Shown here piece by piece: positions 10,280 to 18,486 of a stretch of DNA of 33,585 nt. The DNA is from an uncultured beta proteobacterium (GTDB lineage Bacteria; Pseudomonadota; Gammaproteobacteria; Burkholderiales; Burkholderiaceae), in NCBI GenBank assembly GCA_903846025.1, contig CAIMZP010000007.1:1-33585 (forward strand), given 5' to 3'. Under the pieces are notes generated by a model. That model did not search any database. It had not been told where the DNA came from and saw nothing but the letters and a program-made list of their open reading frames with translations. Position 1 is the stretch's first letter. Each line of letters starts with the position of its first letter. The position numbers were made by a program, and so were the translations under genes.

Positions 10280-12046
10280 TCAGAAGCTTTCGTTAGGATT
10301 CCTAGGCTTTCGAGGGCCCTTAACAAAGGGTTTTCGCCCTTTTGGTGCACCCCGTTTGGGGCCATTACCTGGGGTTTGGGGGGTAGCCGTCACAAAAGCA
10401 GACTGTCCATGATGGACTTTTTTGCCCTTATTTCGGTTTTGCCCCTGAGCTCCCTGCCCACCTTGGCCAGAAGATTGTCCAGGCCGACCAGCCTGAGCGC
10501 GTCCTCGGAAAGGACCACGTCCTTCACTCACACCGCCACCAGCAGGCTTACCACCCCTACCCTGATGAGTTAGCTCATGATGCCCACTAGCCATCGTCAA
10601 AGCGTCGCGAGAGCCCCAATACGATACTGAGGTTTGCATTGGATCTGGCTGGAAATCTCCTTCAGGACCACTGTGGCGATCGCGCCCATGAGCGCCAGCA
10701 CCTTGAGTGCGACCTTTGTCTTGTGCCTGTGGCACTTTTAGACCAGCAGATCGCATTAAACTTCCAACGCCTTCAGGAGAAACTTCTTCCCACTTGCCGC
10801 GTCGTAGGCGTGGGGGCAACAAGAACATGCCATAACGAGTGCGCAATAAGCGGGACACTGTATGTCCTACTGTTTCAAACATACGACGCACTTCACGGTT
10901 ACGCCCTTCACTTAAAGCTACGTGATACCAGCGATTAGCGCCATCACCACCGCCTATCGTGAGGCGCAAAAATTTAGCTTCCCCATCATCCAATTGAATG
11001 CCAGTTTTGAGTTGGGCCATCGAGTCTTGGCCAAGTTCGCCCAAAATACGAACAGCATATTCACGCTCAACACCATACCGGGGATGCATTAAACGATTCG
11101 CTAACTCACCGGAAGTGGTAAATAAGAGCAATCCTTCAGTATTAAAGTCCAAACGACCAACCGCAATCCAGCGACCCTGACGTGCTTTAGGCAAACGATC
11201 AAAAACCGTTGGACGACCTTCGGGATCGGATTGACTCACGATCTCACCTGCAGGCTTGTGATACAAAATTACGCGCGGAGGTTTTGAAGCAATTTTGCGG
11301 TGAACTGGTTTACCATTAATGCGCACTTGATCTGTTGGCCCAATGCGCTGACCAATATGGGCAGGCAGCCCATTAACAGATACGCGACCTTGAATAATAA
11401 GGTCTTCCATATCTCGACGCGAGCCCATGCCGACATCAGCTAGGACTTTATGCAACTTAACAGTATCTTCATCATCAGCGTCATCATCCAAGCCATCGAG
11501 GTCTGACCAAACTTCATCGCGCAAACTCATTGGCAAGTCGTCAACATTGGCAAACTGCAGACTACTCATCTCATCTTCACTAGGCACATCAGCGTCGTCA
11601 TCATGACGTACGCGTTGAGCCCGACGCTCCGCACCAGTCTGATGAGAAACCTCATTTTCATTTACGCCATCAGGATTTTTGAGTTCTTCCGCCTCCGGCG
11701 CATCCAGTGCAGCATCAAATTCTCCGGAAACTACAGAGGCAAATAACGCCTCGCTCTCCGCGGGATTGGGGGCCATCTTAGAGGATTGATTTCCTCCTTG
11801 GTTGCCACCACCCTCGCGAGGGGCTTTGGATGCTTCGCTACCTTCTCTGCGAGGCCGATCCTTATTAAAGGGGCGCTTCTTGTTAAAAGGGTGCTTGCCA
11901 CTGCCAGTTCGGCGTGGACGACGTTCGCTACCCTCGCGTCCTTCGGTCTTAGCACCATCCACATGGGGTGGAGCAGACTCAGAATGTGAGGGGGCTGCCG
12001 ATGGATTATCTGCTGGGGATGAATTGTTTTCGTTAGAGCTTGTCAT
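10280..12046 (-). CDS. rluB: 23S rRNA pseudouridine synthase RluB with long disordered extensions
   Basis: This is an RsuA/RluB-family enzyme; RluB makes pseudouridine 2605 in 23S rRNA. The protein has 588 residues, about twice E. coli RluB (about 290). Residues 1-195 are low complexity: first basic with Arg-rich and [10 protein letters not shown] segments, then strongly acidic ([24 protein letters not shown]). An S4 domain begins at [20 protein letters not shown] (198-217). The catalytic motif [11 protein letters not shown] puts the Asp at 300. After about 440 a Gly/Arg/Gln-rich tail continues to a basic end. RluB versus RluE/RsuA was chosen from scpB linkage and the S4 domain. It starts 6 bases after the scpB stop. 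Confidence 0.9.
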   Translation of the reverse strand: MTSSNENNSSPADNPSAAPSHSESAPPHVDGAKTEGREGSERRPRRTGSGKHPFNKKRPFNKDRPRREGSEASKAPREGGGNQGGNQSSKMAPNPAESEALFASVVSGEFDAALDAPEAEELKNPDGVNENEVSHQTGAERRAQRVRHDDDADVPSEDEMSSLQFANVDDLPMSLRDEVWSDLDGLDDDADDEDTVKLHKVLADVGMGSRRDMEDLIIQGRVSVNGLPAHIGQRIGPTDQVRINGKPVHRKIASKPPRVILYHKPAGEIVSQSDPEGRPTVFDRLPKARQGRWIAVGRLDFNTEGLLLFTTSGELANRLMHPRYGVEREYAVRILGELGQDSMAQLKTGIQLDDGEAKFLRLTIGGGDGANRWYHVALSEGRNREVRRMFETVGHTVSRLLRTRYGMFLLPPRLRRGKWEEVSPEGVGSLMRSAGLKVPQAQDKGRTQGAGAHGRDRHSGPEGDFQPDPMQTSVSYWGSRDALTMASGHHELTHQGRGGKPAGGGVSEGRGPFRGRAQAGRPGQSSGQGGQGAQGQNRNKGKKVHHGQSAFVTATPQTPGNGPKRGAPKGRKPFVKGPRKPRNPNESF

Positions 12047-12052
12047 TAATGA

Positions 12053-12790
12053 TTATTTTTGATCGTCCAATTTTTCATCAGACTGGGGGGTAACTTCTTC
12101 TACTTCTTCCATTATTTCTTCAACGGTTTCTTCTGTCACTTCAACCGTTACTTCTTCAAGTACTTCACTAGATATTTCATCTGCAGTAATTTCTGCTGTG
12201 AGATGGCCCACCGTCTCCACTATTGCAGTAGCATCAAATTCGATAATGGCTTGTCCAAGGTGCTCTGCTGCAGCCATGGGCGCAGTATCTTCCAGCATAG
12301 GCAAACTTTGCAAGTTTGTTAAGCTAAGATCATCTAAAAACTGCTTGGTAGTGGCATACAAGCCTGGACGACCTACCGTCTCTTTGTGGCCAATCACTTC
12401 TACCCAGCCACGATCTTCTAGCTGCTTCATTACATTTGTGCTTACCGTCACGCCGCGAATTTCTTCAATTTCACCTCGTGTTACTGGTTGCCGATAAGCA
12501 ATAATCGCCAACGTTTCCATTACTGCCCGTGAATATCTAGGTGGCTTCTCGGGCGTAAGTCGATCGAGATATTCGCGCATCGACAAGCGACTTTGAAAAC
12601 GCCAACCAGTCGCAATATGAAGAAGCTCCATACCCTTGTCATCCCATGCTTGCTGAATTTCGAGCAGGGCATCGTTGATCTCCGCTGCAGTGACATCCTC
12701 TACAAATAAGCGAGTGATATCGGCAACAGACAGTGGCTCCTGGGCGCACAGGAGGGCTGTTTCAATTACGCGCTTATTGTGATCGTCCAT
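12053..12790 (-). CDS. scpB: Segregation and condensation protein ScpB
   Basis: ScpB is the winged-helix kleisin-associated subunit of the SMC-ScpAB condensin. It has 245 residues. The tandem winged-helix core includes [56 protein letters not shown] and [18 protein letters not shown]. From about 190 the tail is Glu-rich ([13 protein letters not shown]), an extension seen in other betaproteobacterial copies. scpA is not adjacent in this window; the upstream neighbour is a divergent lipase gene. No ribosome binding site is visible at the normal distance. The only AGGA is inside a hairpin about 24 bases upstream, which makes the leader worth attention. Confidence 0.93.
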   Translation of the reverse strand: MDDHNKRVIETALLCAQEPLSVADITRLFVEDVTAAEINDALLEIQQAWDDKGMELLHIATGWRFQSRLSMREYLDRLTPEKPPRYSRAVMETLAIIAYRQPVTRGEIEEIRGVTVSTNVMKQLEDRGWVEVIGHKETVGRPGLYATTKQFLDDLSLTNLQSLPMLEDTAPMAAAEHLGQAIIEFDATAIVETVGHLTAEITADEISSEVLEEVTVEVTEETVEEIMEEVEEVTPQSDEKLDDQK

Positions 12791-12940
12791 AAAATTTGGG
12801 CTATCAGGCAGTTTCCTGATGGGGCTTTAAAAAAAGTATTTCAATAATGGGTTTGGGTGTTCTATAGCTACTACAGGGACTCCATATTAAGGAGATTTGC
12901 CTGTACTGCAAGGATGCTCTTTTCGTACACCGTGGTGCCC
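12791..12940 (-). promoter_or_regulatory. Structured leader of scpB in the divergent intergenic region
   Basis: The 180-base gap between scpB and the lipase gene contains a nested hairpin at 12872-12905 (TACAGG, then CTCC-ttaatat-GGAG inside, closing with CCTGTA) and a 6-bp hairpin ATCAGG-aaactg-CCTGAT at 12803-12820, 12 bases before the scpB ATG. A second pairing, TGTAC (12902-12906) with GTACA (12925-12929), would use the same bases as the CCTGTA arm, so the two folds exclude each other. No known RNA family was recognised. Function is inferred from layout only. Confidence 0.4.
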
Positions 12941-12969
12941 ATTATAAGGTAGCCTCAATACAATAGCCA
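12941..12969 (-). promoter_or_regulatory. Promoter for scpB-rluB
   Basis: The minus strand has a perfect TATAAT at 12941-12946 with TGGCTA at 12964-12969, spaced 17 bp. This would give scpB a leader of about 145 bases containing the hairpins described. The -35 is weak; the -10 is consensus. Confidence 0.55.
12959..12964 (+). promoter_or_regulatory. -10 element for the patatin gene, leaderless layout
   Basis: TACAAT ends 6 bases before the ATG at 12971 and no Shine-Dalgarno sequence precedes that ATG. The expected transcription start falls on or next to the start codon. The -35 region (TGCCCA) is poor, so support is limited. Confidence 0.4.
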
Positions 12970-12970
12970 T

Positions 12971-13885
12971 ATGCTTGAAATTAACCCCCCATCCCGACTA
13001 CTTGATTCCAAAACCCACCAGCGCCGACGTTTTTTAAGCCGAGGCCTTGGTTTAGGGGCGCTAGCCAGCAGTTTTAGCCTTTCTGGCTGCGGCCTAATGG
13101 GCACCCAAAAACCGGTTATAGGTCTAGCACTAGGGGCGGGTGCAGCGCGAGGATTTGCCCATATAGGGGTAATTAAGGCCTTGGAAGCTCAAGGTATTAG
13201 ACCTGATATCGTCGTTGGCAGTAGCGCTGGAAGTGTCATTGCCGCTTTGTTTGCCTCTGGCGCAACTGGAAATACCCTCAATCGCCTTGCCCTTAACTTA
13301 GATGAAGCCACAATTGCGGATTGGGGTTTGCCATTTGCCGGTCGCTTTGGTGGCCTCATTAAAGGTGACGCACTGCAGGCCATGATCAATCGAGAGGTGC
13401 AAAATAAAGCGATTGAGCAAATGCGCATTCCCTTGGGAATTGTGGCGACCGAACTGCAATCCGGTAAAGGCGTGCTGTTTCGGACTGGAAACACTGGCTT
13501 AGCCGTGAGAGCTTCTTGTAGTGTTCCAGGCGTTTTTCAGCCAGCAGTTATTGGCGGTAAAGAATATGTAGATGGTGGTTTAGTGGCGCCAGTGCCAGCG
13601 GCTTATGCAAGGCAAATGGGAGCGACCATCGTGATTGCAGTAAACATCTCTTCAGAGCCCATCCATCAAGATGCGAGTGGTACCTTTGGTGTCCTGCAAC
13701 AAACCATCTCCATCATGCAACAAAGCATTAATCAATATGAATTAAAGAGTGCTGACATTGTGATCACTCCTCACCTCATGCAAATGAGTAGTGGCGATTT
13801 CAAATCAAGAAATTCCGCAATTCTAGCGGGTGAGGTGGCAGCGCAAGAACAAATGGCATTAATTAAAGCAAGACTGCGAGCCTGA
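12971..13885 (+). CDS. Patatin-like phospholipase, RssA type, with Tat/lipoprotein signal
   Basis: This is a serine lipid acyl hydrolase with a Ser-Asp dyad. The glycine-rich oxyanion loop GAGAARG is at 55-61, the nucleophile motif GSSAG has Ser85, and the second dyad residue is Asp201 in YVDGGLVAP. At 304 residues it is single-domain and RssA-like. The N-terminus is unusual: twin arginines (QRRRFLS, 17-23), a hydrophobic stretch and a lipobox LSGC with Cys40. This suggests Tat export followed by lipidation, though standard RssA proteins are cytoplasmic. Substrate is unknown; phospholipid ester hydrolysis at an envelope face is the family-based expectation. It is a single-gene unit, divergent from scpB and convergent with the NlpC-like gene. 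The start at 12971 keeps the whole signal; downstream starts would lose it. Confidence 0.88.
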   Translation: MLEINPPSRLLDSKTHQRRRFLSRGLGLGALASSFSLSGCGLMGTQKPVIGLALGAGAARGFAHIGVIKALEAQGIRPDIVVGSSAGSVIAALFASGATGNTLNRLALNLDEATIADWGLPFAGRFGGLIKGDALQAMINREVQNKAIEQMRIPLGIVATELQSGKGVLFRTGNTGLAVRASCSVPGVFQPAVIGGKEYVDGGLVAPVPAAYARQMGATIVIAVNISSEPIHQDASGTFGVLQQTISIMQQSINQYELKSADIVITPHLMQMSSGDFKSRNSAILAGEVAAQEQMALIKARLRA

Positions 13886-13908
13886 TTCAGCCTAGCTTGC
13901 AGGGGTAA

Positions 13909-14592
13909 TTAAAGGCTACGAGATTTACGCTTGATTTTATTAACCTCATCAAGCAAATCTTGATGTTCGGCATTGCCCAGGTTCTCGCTACCATCCAAAC
14001 GACGTGCCCCATCAAAACGCTTATCCCAGTAAACACTGGTCAGATCATCGACACGAACATTTGTCCCTTTGGATGGGGAGTGAATAAATTTATTGTCGCC
14101 AACATAAATGCCAACATGAGAAAAAGTTAGGCGCATCGTGTTAAAGAAAACCAGATCGCCAGGCCTCAACTCATCACGATTAACAGGTTTGCCTACGAGA
14201 CTCATTTGTGTTGACTTACGTGGCAACAAAAAACCCAGCTTATCTTTAAAGACGTATCCAACAAAGCTACTGCCATCCAAGCCAGACTGAGGCAACTCCG
14301 CATCCCAACGATAACGCACGCCAATAACTTCCATTGCGCGATTAATTAGTTCATCGGACCTTACGGTCACAGAATCAGCCAAGCGATCAGAAACCCGAGC
14401 AAAGTAAGACCTGCCTACCTGAAACATTGATTCCTTGGGCACCTCTACAGAAGGCTCTTTTACAAACTCAGCACTAGAATCAGCTGCAAAAGCAGGATTA
14501 ACACCAAGGAGGGTCGAAGCGAAGAACACTAAAGCCGCATGCATAGCAATGCGTTTGAGCAGGCGTCTGTGTGGATCTTTTTGAAAGGACAT
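13909..14592 (-). CDS. NlpC/P60-fold protein lacking the catalytic cysteine
   Basis: This is a 227-residue secreted protein of the C40 peptidoglycan endopeptidase fold. A signal peptide (RRLLKRIAMHAALVFFAS, cleavage near AFA-A at 36) precedes an NlpC/P60 domain from about 82: GVRYRW, KSTQM, GDLVFFNTMRLTFSHVGIYVGDNKFIHSP. His159 and His171 sit at the usual catalytic His positions. Active enzymes have a DCSG(F/L) motif, but here residues 106-110 read DGSSF (GAT GGC AGT AGC TTT), so Cys is Gly107. No cysteine occurs anywhere in the protein. It therefore cannot act as a cysteine peptidase by the known mechanism. The neighbouring RWDAELPQ also departs from the usual RWGG. It could be a binding or regulatory pseudoenzyme, or recently decayed. 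The frame is otherwise intact. Confidence 0.88.
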   Translation of the reverse strand: MSFQKDPHRRLLKRIAMHAALVFFASTLLGVNPAFAADSSAEFVKEPSVEVPKESMFQVGRSYFARVSDRLADSVTVRSDELINRAMEVIGVRYRWDAELPQSGLDGSSFVGYVFKDKLGFLLPRKSTQMSLVGKPVNRDELRPGDLVFFNTMRLTFSHVGIYVGDNKFIHSPSKGTNVRVDDLTSVYWDKRFDGARRLDGSENLGNAEHQDLLDEVNKIKRKSRSL

Positions 14593-14598
14593 CCTGTC

Positions 14599-14627
14599 AG
14601 TTTAACAAAAAATAGGTAATGAGCCAA
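14599..14627 (-). promoter_or_regulatory. Sigma70-like promoter of the NlpC/P60-like gene, leaderless layout
   Basis: The minus strand has TTGGCT (14622-14627), a 17-bp spacer and TAAACT (14599-14604). Only 6 bases (GACAGG) separate the -10 from the ATG at 14592, so transcription would start at about the start codon. Confidence 0.55.
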
Positions 14628-14720
14628 ATATTGGATATAAGCCTAAGCCATTGTTTTTAATAATTTTTTTGCCTTAAATCAAAAAATATGCACCAAAATA
14701 GATCACTATAAAATAGTTTT

Positions 14721-16391
14721 TTAAGTTAATTCTGCCGCCATAAAGAGCTCTTTTGTATAGCTTTGGCGGGGATGTTTAATAAGTGTTTCGGTATCCCCAA
14801 ACTCTACTACCCTGCCCTCCTTAAGCACTATGACTTCATGCGACATAGCCCGAATAACAGCCAAATCATGGCTAATCATTAAGTAGGCTAGGTTGTATTT
14901 CTTTTGCAATTCAGCAAGAAGGGCTAGCACTTGTTTTTGAATGGTGACGTCCAGTGCGGAAGTGGGTTCGTCCAAAACCAAAATCTGAGGCTTAAGAATC
15001 AGTGCACGTGCAATTGCAATACGCTGCCTCTGTCCTCCAGAAAACTCGTGTGGGTAACGCGTTAATGCCGAACGATCAATGCCGACCTCCCGTAAAATAT
15101 CTAAGACGCGTACCTCACGCTCTGCCATAGAAATTTTAGGGCAATGGATATCCAAACCTTCAGACACAATTTGCATCACAGTCATGCGAGGTGATAGCGA
15201 ACCAAAGGGGTCTTGGAAGATGACCTGCAAACTAGAGCGCATATTCCGACGTTCAATGGGTTTTAGTTTCTGCCAATCAGCTCCGAGCACATCAACGACG
15301 CCAGTGACTAGCGCAGCTGAGTCGCCTAGCAAACCAAGGACCGCCATCCCTAAGGTTGTTTTGCCGGATCCTGACTCACCAATCACACCAATCGTTTGCC
15401 CTTGTTTTAATGCAAAACTCACTTTACGTAAAACCTCATGACTGGATGATTTTTTGAACCAAGCTGTTCCCTCATTGCTTGGATAAGCAACCGATAAACT
15501 CTCAGCACTCAATAGCACAGGTGCCAAGGGCATTAATGGAGCTAGGTTTCGAACTGGTTCGCTATTAACTAGCGCTTGAGTGTAAGCATTCTCAGGGTGA
15601 TTAAAAATCTGTTGAGTAGCGCCACACTCCATAAGACTCCCTTGATTTAAAACTGCTACGCGATGAGCAAAATGCTTAACCAAATTTAGATCATGGGTAA
15701 TTAACAGGATCGCCATACCGCCATCATTCTTGGACTCTTCTTGAAGATCTTTTAATAACTCCAGAATCTGCAAACGCAAACTGACATCGAGTGCAGTCGT
15801 TGGTTCATCTGCAATCAGCAGACGTGGCTTACAAGCAAGCGCCATCGCAATCATGGCGCGCTGGCGTTGGCCGCCAGAAAGCTGATGCGGATAAGAATAA
15901 AACCGCTTATCTGCCTGGGGTATGCCCGTCTTCTTGAGTAATTCAATTGCGACAGAGACGCACTCTGCTTTGGAAATTAGTGGTTGATATACCCGCACTG
16001 CTTCCACAATTTGATTGCCTACCGTAAATAAGGGATTGAGAGCGGTCATGGGTTCCTGAAAGACCATGGCAATCTCACGCCCCCGAATCTGTCGAATTTC
16101 TTGAATAGGTAGGGCCAGCAAGTCGACTGAAACTTCTGGGGTTTTGGAATCTTTACCCCGCCACAGAATTCGACCAGATACTTTGGCGCTCTCTGGCTCA
16201 AGGCGCAAAGGCGAAAGCGCAGTCAACGTCTTGCCAGAGCCAGACTCACCAACCAGTGCTACACGTTCGCCTACGCCTATATCGAGATTCAAATGGTTGA
16301 CGGCAAATTTTTCACGCCGGCCAGAGCCAAATGAAATACAGAGATCATCAAATCGTAATAGGGGTTGAATCACTTTAGGAAATGAGATCAC
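14721..16391 (-). CDS. yejF: ABC transporter ATP-binding protein YejF (two fused ATPase domains)
   Basis: This is the energising subunit of a peptide/opine/nickel-family ABC importer. It has 556 residues with two nucleotide-binding domains. The first has Walker A GESGSGKT at 48-55, then signature LSGGQRQR and Walker B LLIADEPT. The second repeats [16 protein letters not shown] and LVLDEPT, with the C-terminal oligopeptide-type extension. Translation starts at GTG (16391-16389), which overlaps the yejE stop as GTGA; the following MISFPK places Walker A normally. It is the last gene of yejABEF. I see no convincing terminator behind it. Confidence 0.94.
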   Translation of the reverse strand: MISFPKVIQPLLRFDDLCISFGSGRREKFAVNHLNLDIGVGERVALVGESGSGKTLTALSPLRLEPESAKVSGRILWRGKDSKTPEVSVDLLALPIQEIRQIRGREIAMVFQEPMTALNPLFTVGNQIVEAVRVYQPLISKAECVSVAIELLKKTGIPQADKRFYSYPHQLSGGQRQRAMIAMALACKPRLLIADEPTTALDVSLRLQILELLKDLQEESKNDGGMAILLITHDLNLVKHFAHRVAVLNQGSLMECGATQQIFNHPENAYTQALVNSEPVRNLAPLMPLAPVLLSAESLSVAYPSNEGTAWFKKSSSHEVLRKVSFALKQGQTIGVIGESGSGKTTLGMAVLGLLGDSAALVTGVVDVLGADWQKLKPIERRNMRSSLQVIFQDPFGSLSPRMTVMQIVSEGLDIHCPKISMAEREVRVLDILREVGIDRSALTRYPHEFSGGQRQRIAIARALILKPQILVLDEPTSALDVTIQKQVLALLAELQKKYNLAYLMISHDLAVIRAMSHEVIVLKEGRVVEFGDTETLIKHPRQSYTKELFMAAELT

Positions 16392-17413
16392 GAGCGCCCG
16401 CCTTTCACAGTACTAGTTTTTCTAGTATCAAAAGCATCACGCAAAGCCTCACCCATAAAAGTCAATAAGAGCAAAGTAGTTACTAACACAACAAAAGTGG
16501 ACAAGGAAATCCACCATGCATCTAAATTACTTTTTCCTTGTGAGAGCAATTCACCCAAGCTGGGTGTGCCAGGGGGTACTCCAAGCCCTAAAAAATCCAG
16601 GCTAGTTAAAGATAAAATAGCGGCGCTCATACGAAAGGGTAAAAAAGTAATCACTGGAGTCAAGCTGTTCGGCAAAATATGGCGACGCATGATTTGGAAA
16701 TTGGTTAAACCAAGCGCTCTTGCAGCACGAACATATTCCAACGCACGATTGCGGAAAAATTCAGCGCGTACATAGTCTGAAAGACCCATCCAACCAAAGG
16801 CAGCTAGCAATATGATCAAGAGCCAAATGCTGGGATTAAAAATCGAGGCAAAAATAATTAGAAGGTAAAGCTCGGGCATGGCCGACCAAATCTCAATCAA
16901 GCGCTGAGATACCAAGTCAAACTTACCGCCAAAAAACCCCATCAATGAACCGGTAATGATCCCGACCCCAACACCTACAATCGTCAGCGCCAATCCAAAG
17001 AGAATGGATAAACGAAAACCATAAATCAAGCGCGCCAAAACATCGCGCCCTCGATCGTCAGTGCCCAGCCAATTCTCCCTAGATGGAGGTGCAGGATTGG
17101 GAACATTTGAAAAATAATTGAGCGTTTCAAAGCTATAGGTAATTGGCGGGTAAATCGCCCAATTACCTTCGCTAGTAATGTTGCGACGAATATCTGGATC
17201 CAAAAAATCAGTGGGGGTAGCAAAATCACCACCAAATACTCTCTCAGGTTGATTTTTTATAATTGGGAAATAAAAATGTCCTTGATATCGCACGATCAAA
17301 GGTTTGTCATTGGCGATCAACTCAGCACATAAGCTCAGTCCAAATAAGATCATGAAGAGCCATAAGCTGGCGTAACCTACGCGACTATTTTTAAAGCGCA
17401 ACCAACGACTCAT
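16388..17413 (-). CDS. yejE: ABC transporter permease YejE
   Basis: This is a membrane permease of the DppC/OppC type. The ORF track begins at 17464, but the better start is the internal ATG at 17413 (MSRWLRFKNSRVGY). It overlaps the yejB stop as ATGA and avoids a long coding overlap, giving 341 residues. A first membrane helix (ASLWLFMILFGLSLCAELIA) is followed by a long periplasmic insert containing NWLGTDDRGRDVLARLIYG, the standard C-type permease entry motif. Further helices and the EAA-loop region EYVRAARALGLTNFQIMRRHILPN follow. It pairs with YejB in the inner membrane. Its stop overlaps the yejF GTG. Confidence 0.94.
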   Translation of the reverse strand: MSRWLRFKNSRVGYASLWLFMILFGLSLCAELIANDKPLIVRYQGHFYFPIIKNQPERVFGGDFATPTDFLDPDIRRNITSEGNWAIYPPITYSFETLNYFSNVPNPAPPSRENWLGTDDRGRDVLARLIYGFRLSILFGLALTIVGVGVGIITGSLMGFFGGKFDLVSQRLIEIWSAMPELYLLIIFASIFNPSIWLLIILLAAFGWMGLSDYVRAEFFRNRALEYVRAARALGLTNFQIMRRHILPNSLTPVITFLPFRMSAAILSLTSLDFLGLGVPPGTPSLGELLSQGKSNLDAWWISLSTFVVLVTTLLLLTFMGEALRDAFDTRKTSTVKGGRS

Positions 17414-18486
17414 GAACCGCCCCCTGCACCGAACTGGATACGTGGGTCTACGTAAACATAGCAAAGATCAGAAATCAGCTTAGTAAACAAACCAATCAGG
17501 GTAAAAAGGTATAGGGTGCCAAAGACCACAGGATAGTCGCGACGCATAACAGATTCATAGGAAAGCAATCCCAGGCCATCTAATGAAAATAACGTCTCAA
17601 TTAATAGGGATCCAGTAAAAAAGGCCCCAATAAATGCCGCGGGAAAACCCGTAACCAAGGGCAACAAGGCATTACGAAATACATGCTTCCATAGCACCTG
17701 TTGTTCAGTAAGCCCCTTTGCTCTGGCTGTAAGAACATATTGTTTTCGGATTTCCTCTAAGAATGAGTTCTTCGTCAACATAGTCACCACAGCAAAACTA
17801 CCTAAAACCGATGCAGTGATAGGCAAAACCAAATGCCATAGGTAATCCATAACCTTGCCGATCCAACTGAGCTCATCCCAGTTATCTGAAGTTAGGCCAC
17901 GTAGAGGAAATAGCTGCAGAAAACTGCCGCCGCCAAAGATTACCAACAACAATACGCCCAAGACAAACCCTGGAATAGCGTAGCCTACCAAAATCATGCT
18001 ACTGGTGATGGCATCAAAGCGTGAACCATCGCGCACCGCCTTAGCTATTCCCAAGGGAATGGAAACCAAATAGGTAATAAAGAAAGTCCATAGACCAATA
18101 CTGATGGAAACAGGGAATTTAGAAACCACTAAATGCCAGACACTCTCGTGCTGGTAGTAGCTTTGCCCTAGATCAAATCTCGCAAAGCGCCCCAACATCA
18201 TAAAGTAGCGCTCCAAAGGAGGTTTATCAAAACCATAGAGCGCTTTGACCTCCTCCAAGCGCTCTGCATCAACCCCTTGGCGACCACGATAAGTTGCACC
18301 TGCGCCCGAGGACTCTGAGCCGCCTACCGCAGCATTGCCTTTGCCCTTCAATTCCAACACCATTTGCTCAACGGGGCCACCTGGAACAAACTGCACTACA
18401 GCAAAAGTTAAGGTTAAAACACCCAACAAAGTAGGGATCATTAAGAGCAATCGCTTAAAAATATATGCGCGCATTTGTCCTTGCAT
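17410..18486 (-). CDS. yejB: ABC transporter permease YejB
   Basis: This is a DppB/OppB-type inner-membrane permease of 358 residues. The N-terminus YIFKRLLLMIPTLLGVLTLTF is the typical first helix, followed by VQFVPGGPVEQMV. The EAA-loop motif is EIRKQYVLTARAKGLTEQQVLWKHVFRNALLP. The start at 18486 overlaps the yejA stop (TAATG). A second ATG four codons later (18474) has AAGGA a few bases upstream and could also be used. The C-terminus overlaps yejE. It carries substrates released by YejA. Confidence 0.95.
   Translation of the reverse strand: MQGQMRAYIFKRLLLMIPTLLGVLTLTFAVVQFVPGGPVEQMVLELKGKGNAAVGGSESSGAGATYRGRQGVDAERLEEVKALYGFDKPPLERYFMMLGRFARFDLGQSYYQHESVWHLVVSKFPVSISIGLWTFFITYLVSIPLGIAKAVRDGSRFDAITSSMILVGYAIPGFVLGVLLLVIFGGGSFLQLFPLRGLTSDNWDELSWIGKVMDYLWHLVLPITASVLGSFAVVTMLTKNSFLEEIRKQYVLTARAKGLTEQQVLWKHVFRNALLPLVTGFPAAFIGAFFTGSLLIETLFSLDGLGLLSYESVMRRDYPVVFGTLYLFTLIGLFTKLISDLCYVYVDPRIQFGAGGGS

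Noticed and set aside
10183-10365. 60-residue minus-strand ORF between rluB and rimP
   Set aside because: It overlaps the rluB 3' end in another frame and runs through the leader hairpins; there is no ribosome binding site or recognisable sequence.
12059-12322. 87-residue Phe/Tyr-rich plus-strand ORF
   Set aside because: It is the mirror of the Glu-rich tail of ScpB, where GAA/GAG codons read as TTC/CTC on the other strand.
12791-12970. 6S RNA or another known small RNA in the scpB/patatin gap
   Set aside because: The two ends do not form the long closing stem with a central bubble expected of 6S RNA, and I could not match any other known family.
14705-14722. ACTAT-aaa-ATAGT followed by a T run, as a terminator after yejF
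   Set aside because: The T run is on the plus-strand side and overlaps the yejF stop; in the yejF direction the stem is followed by GATC rather than Ts, and the stem is only 5 A/T-rich pairs.
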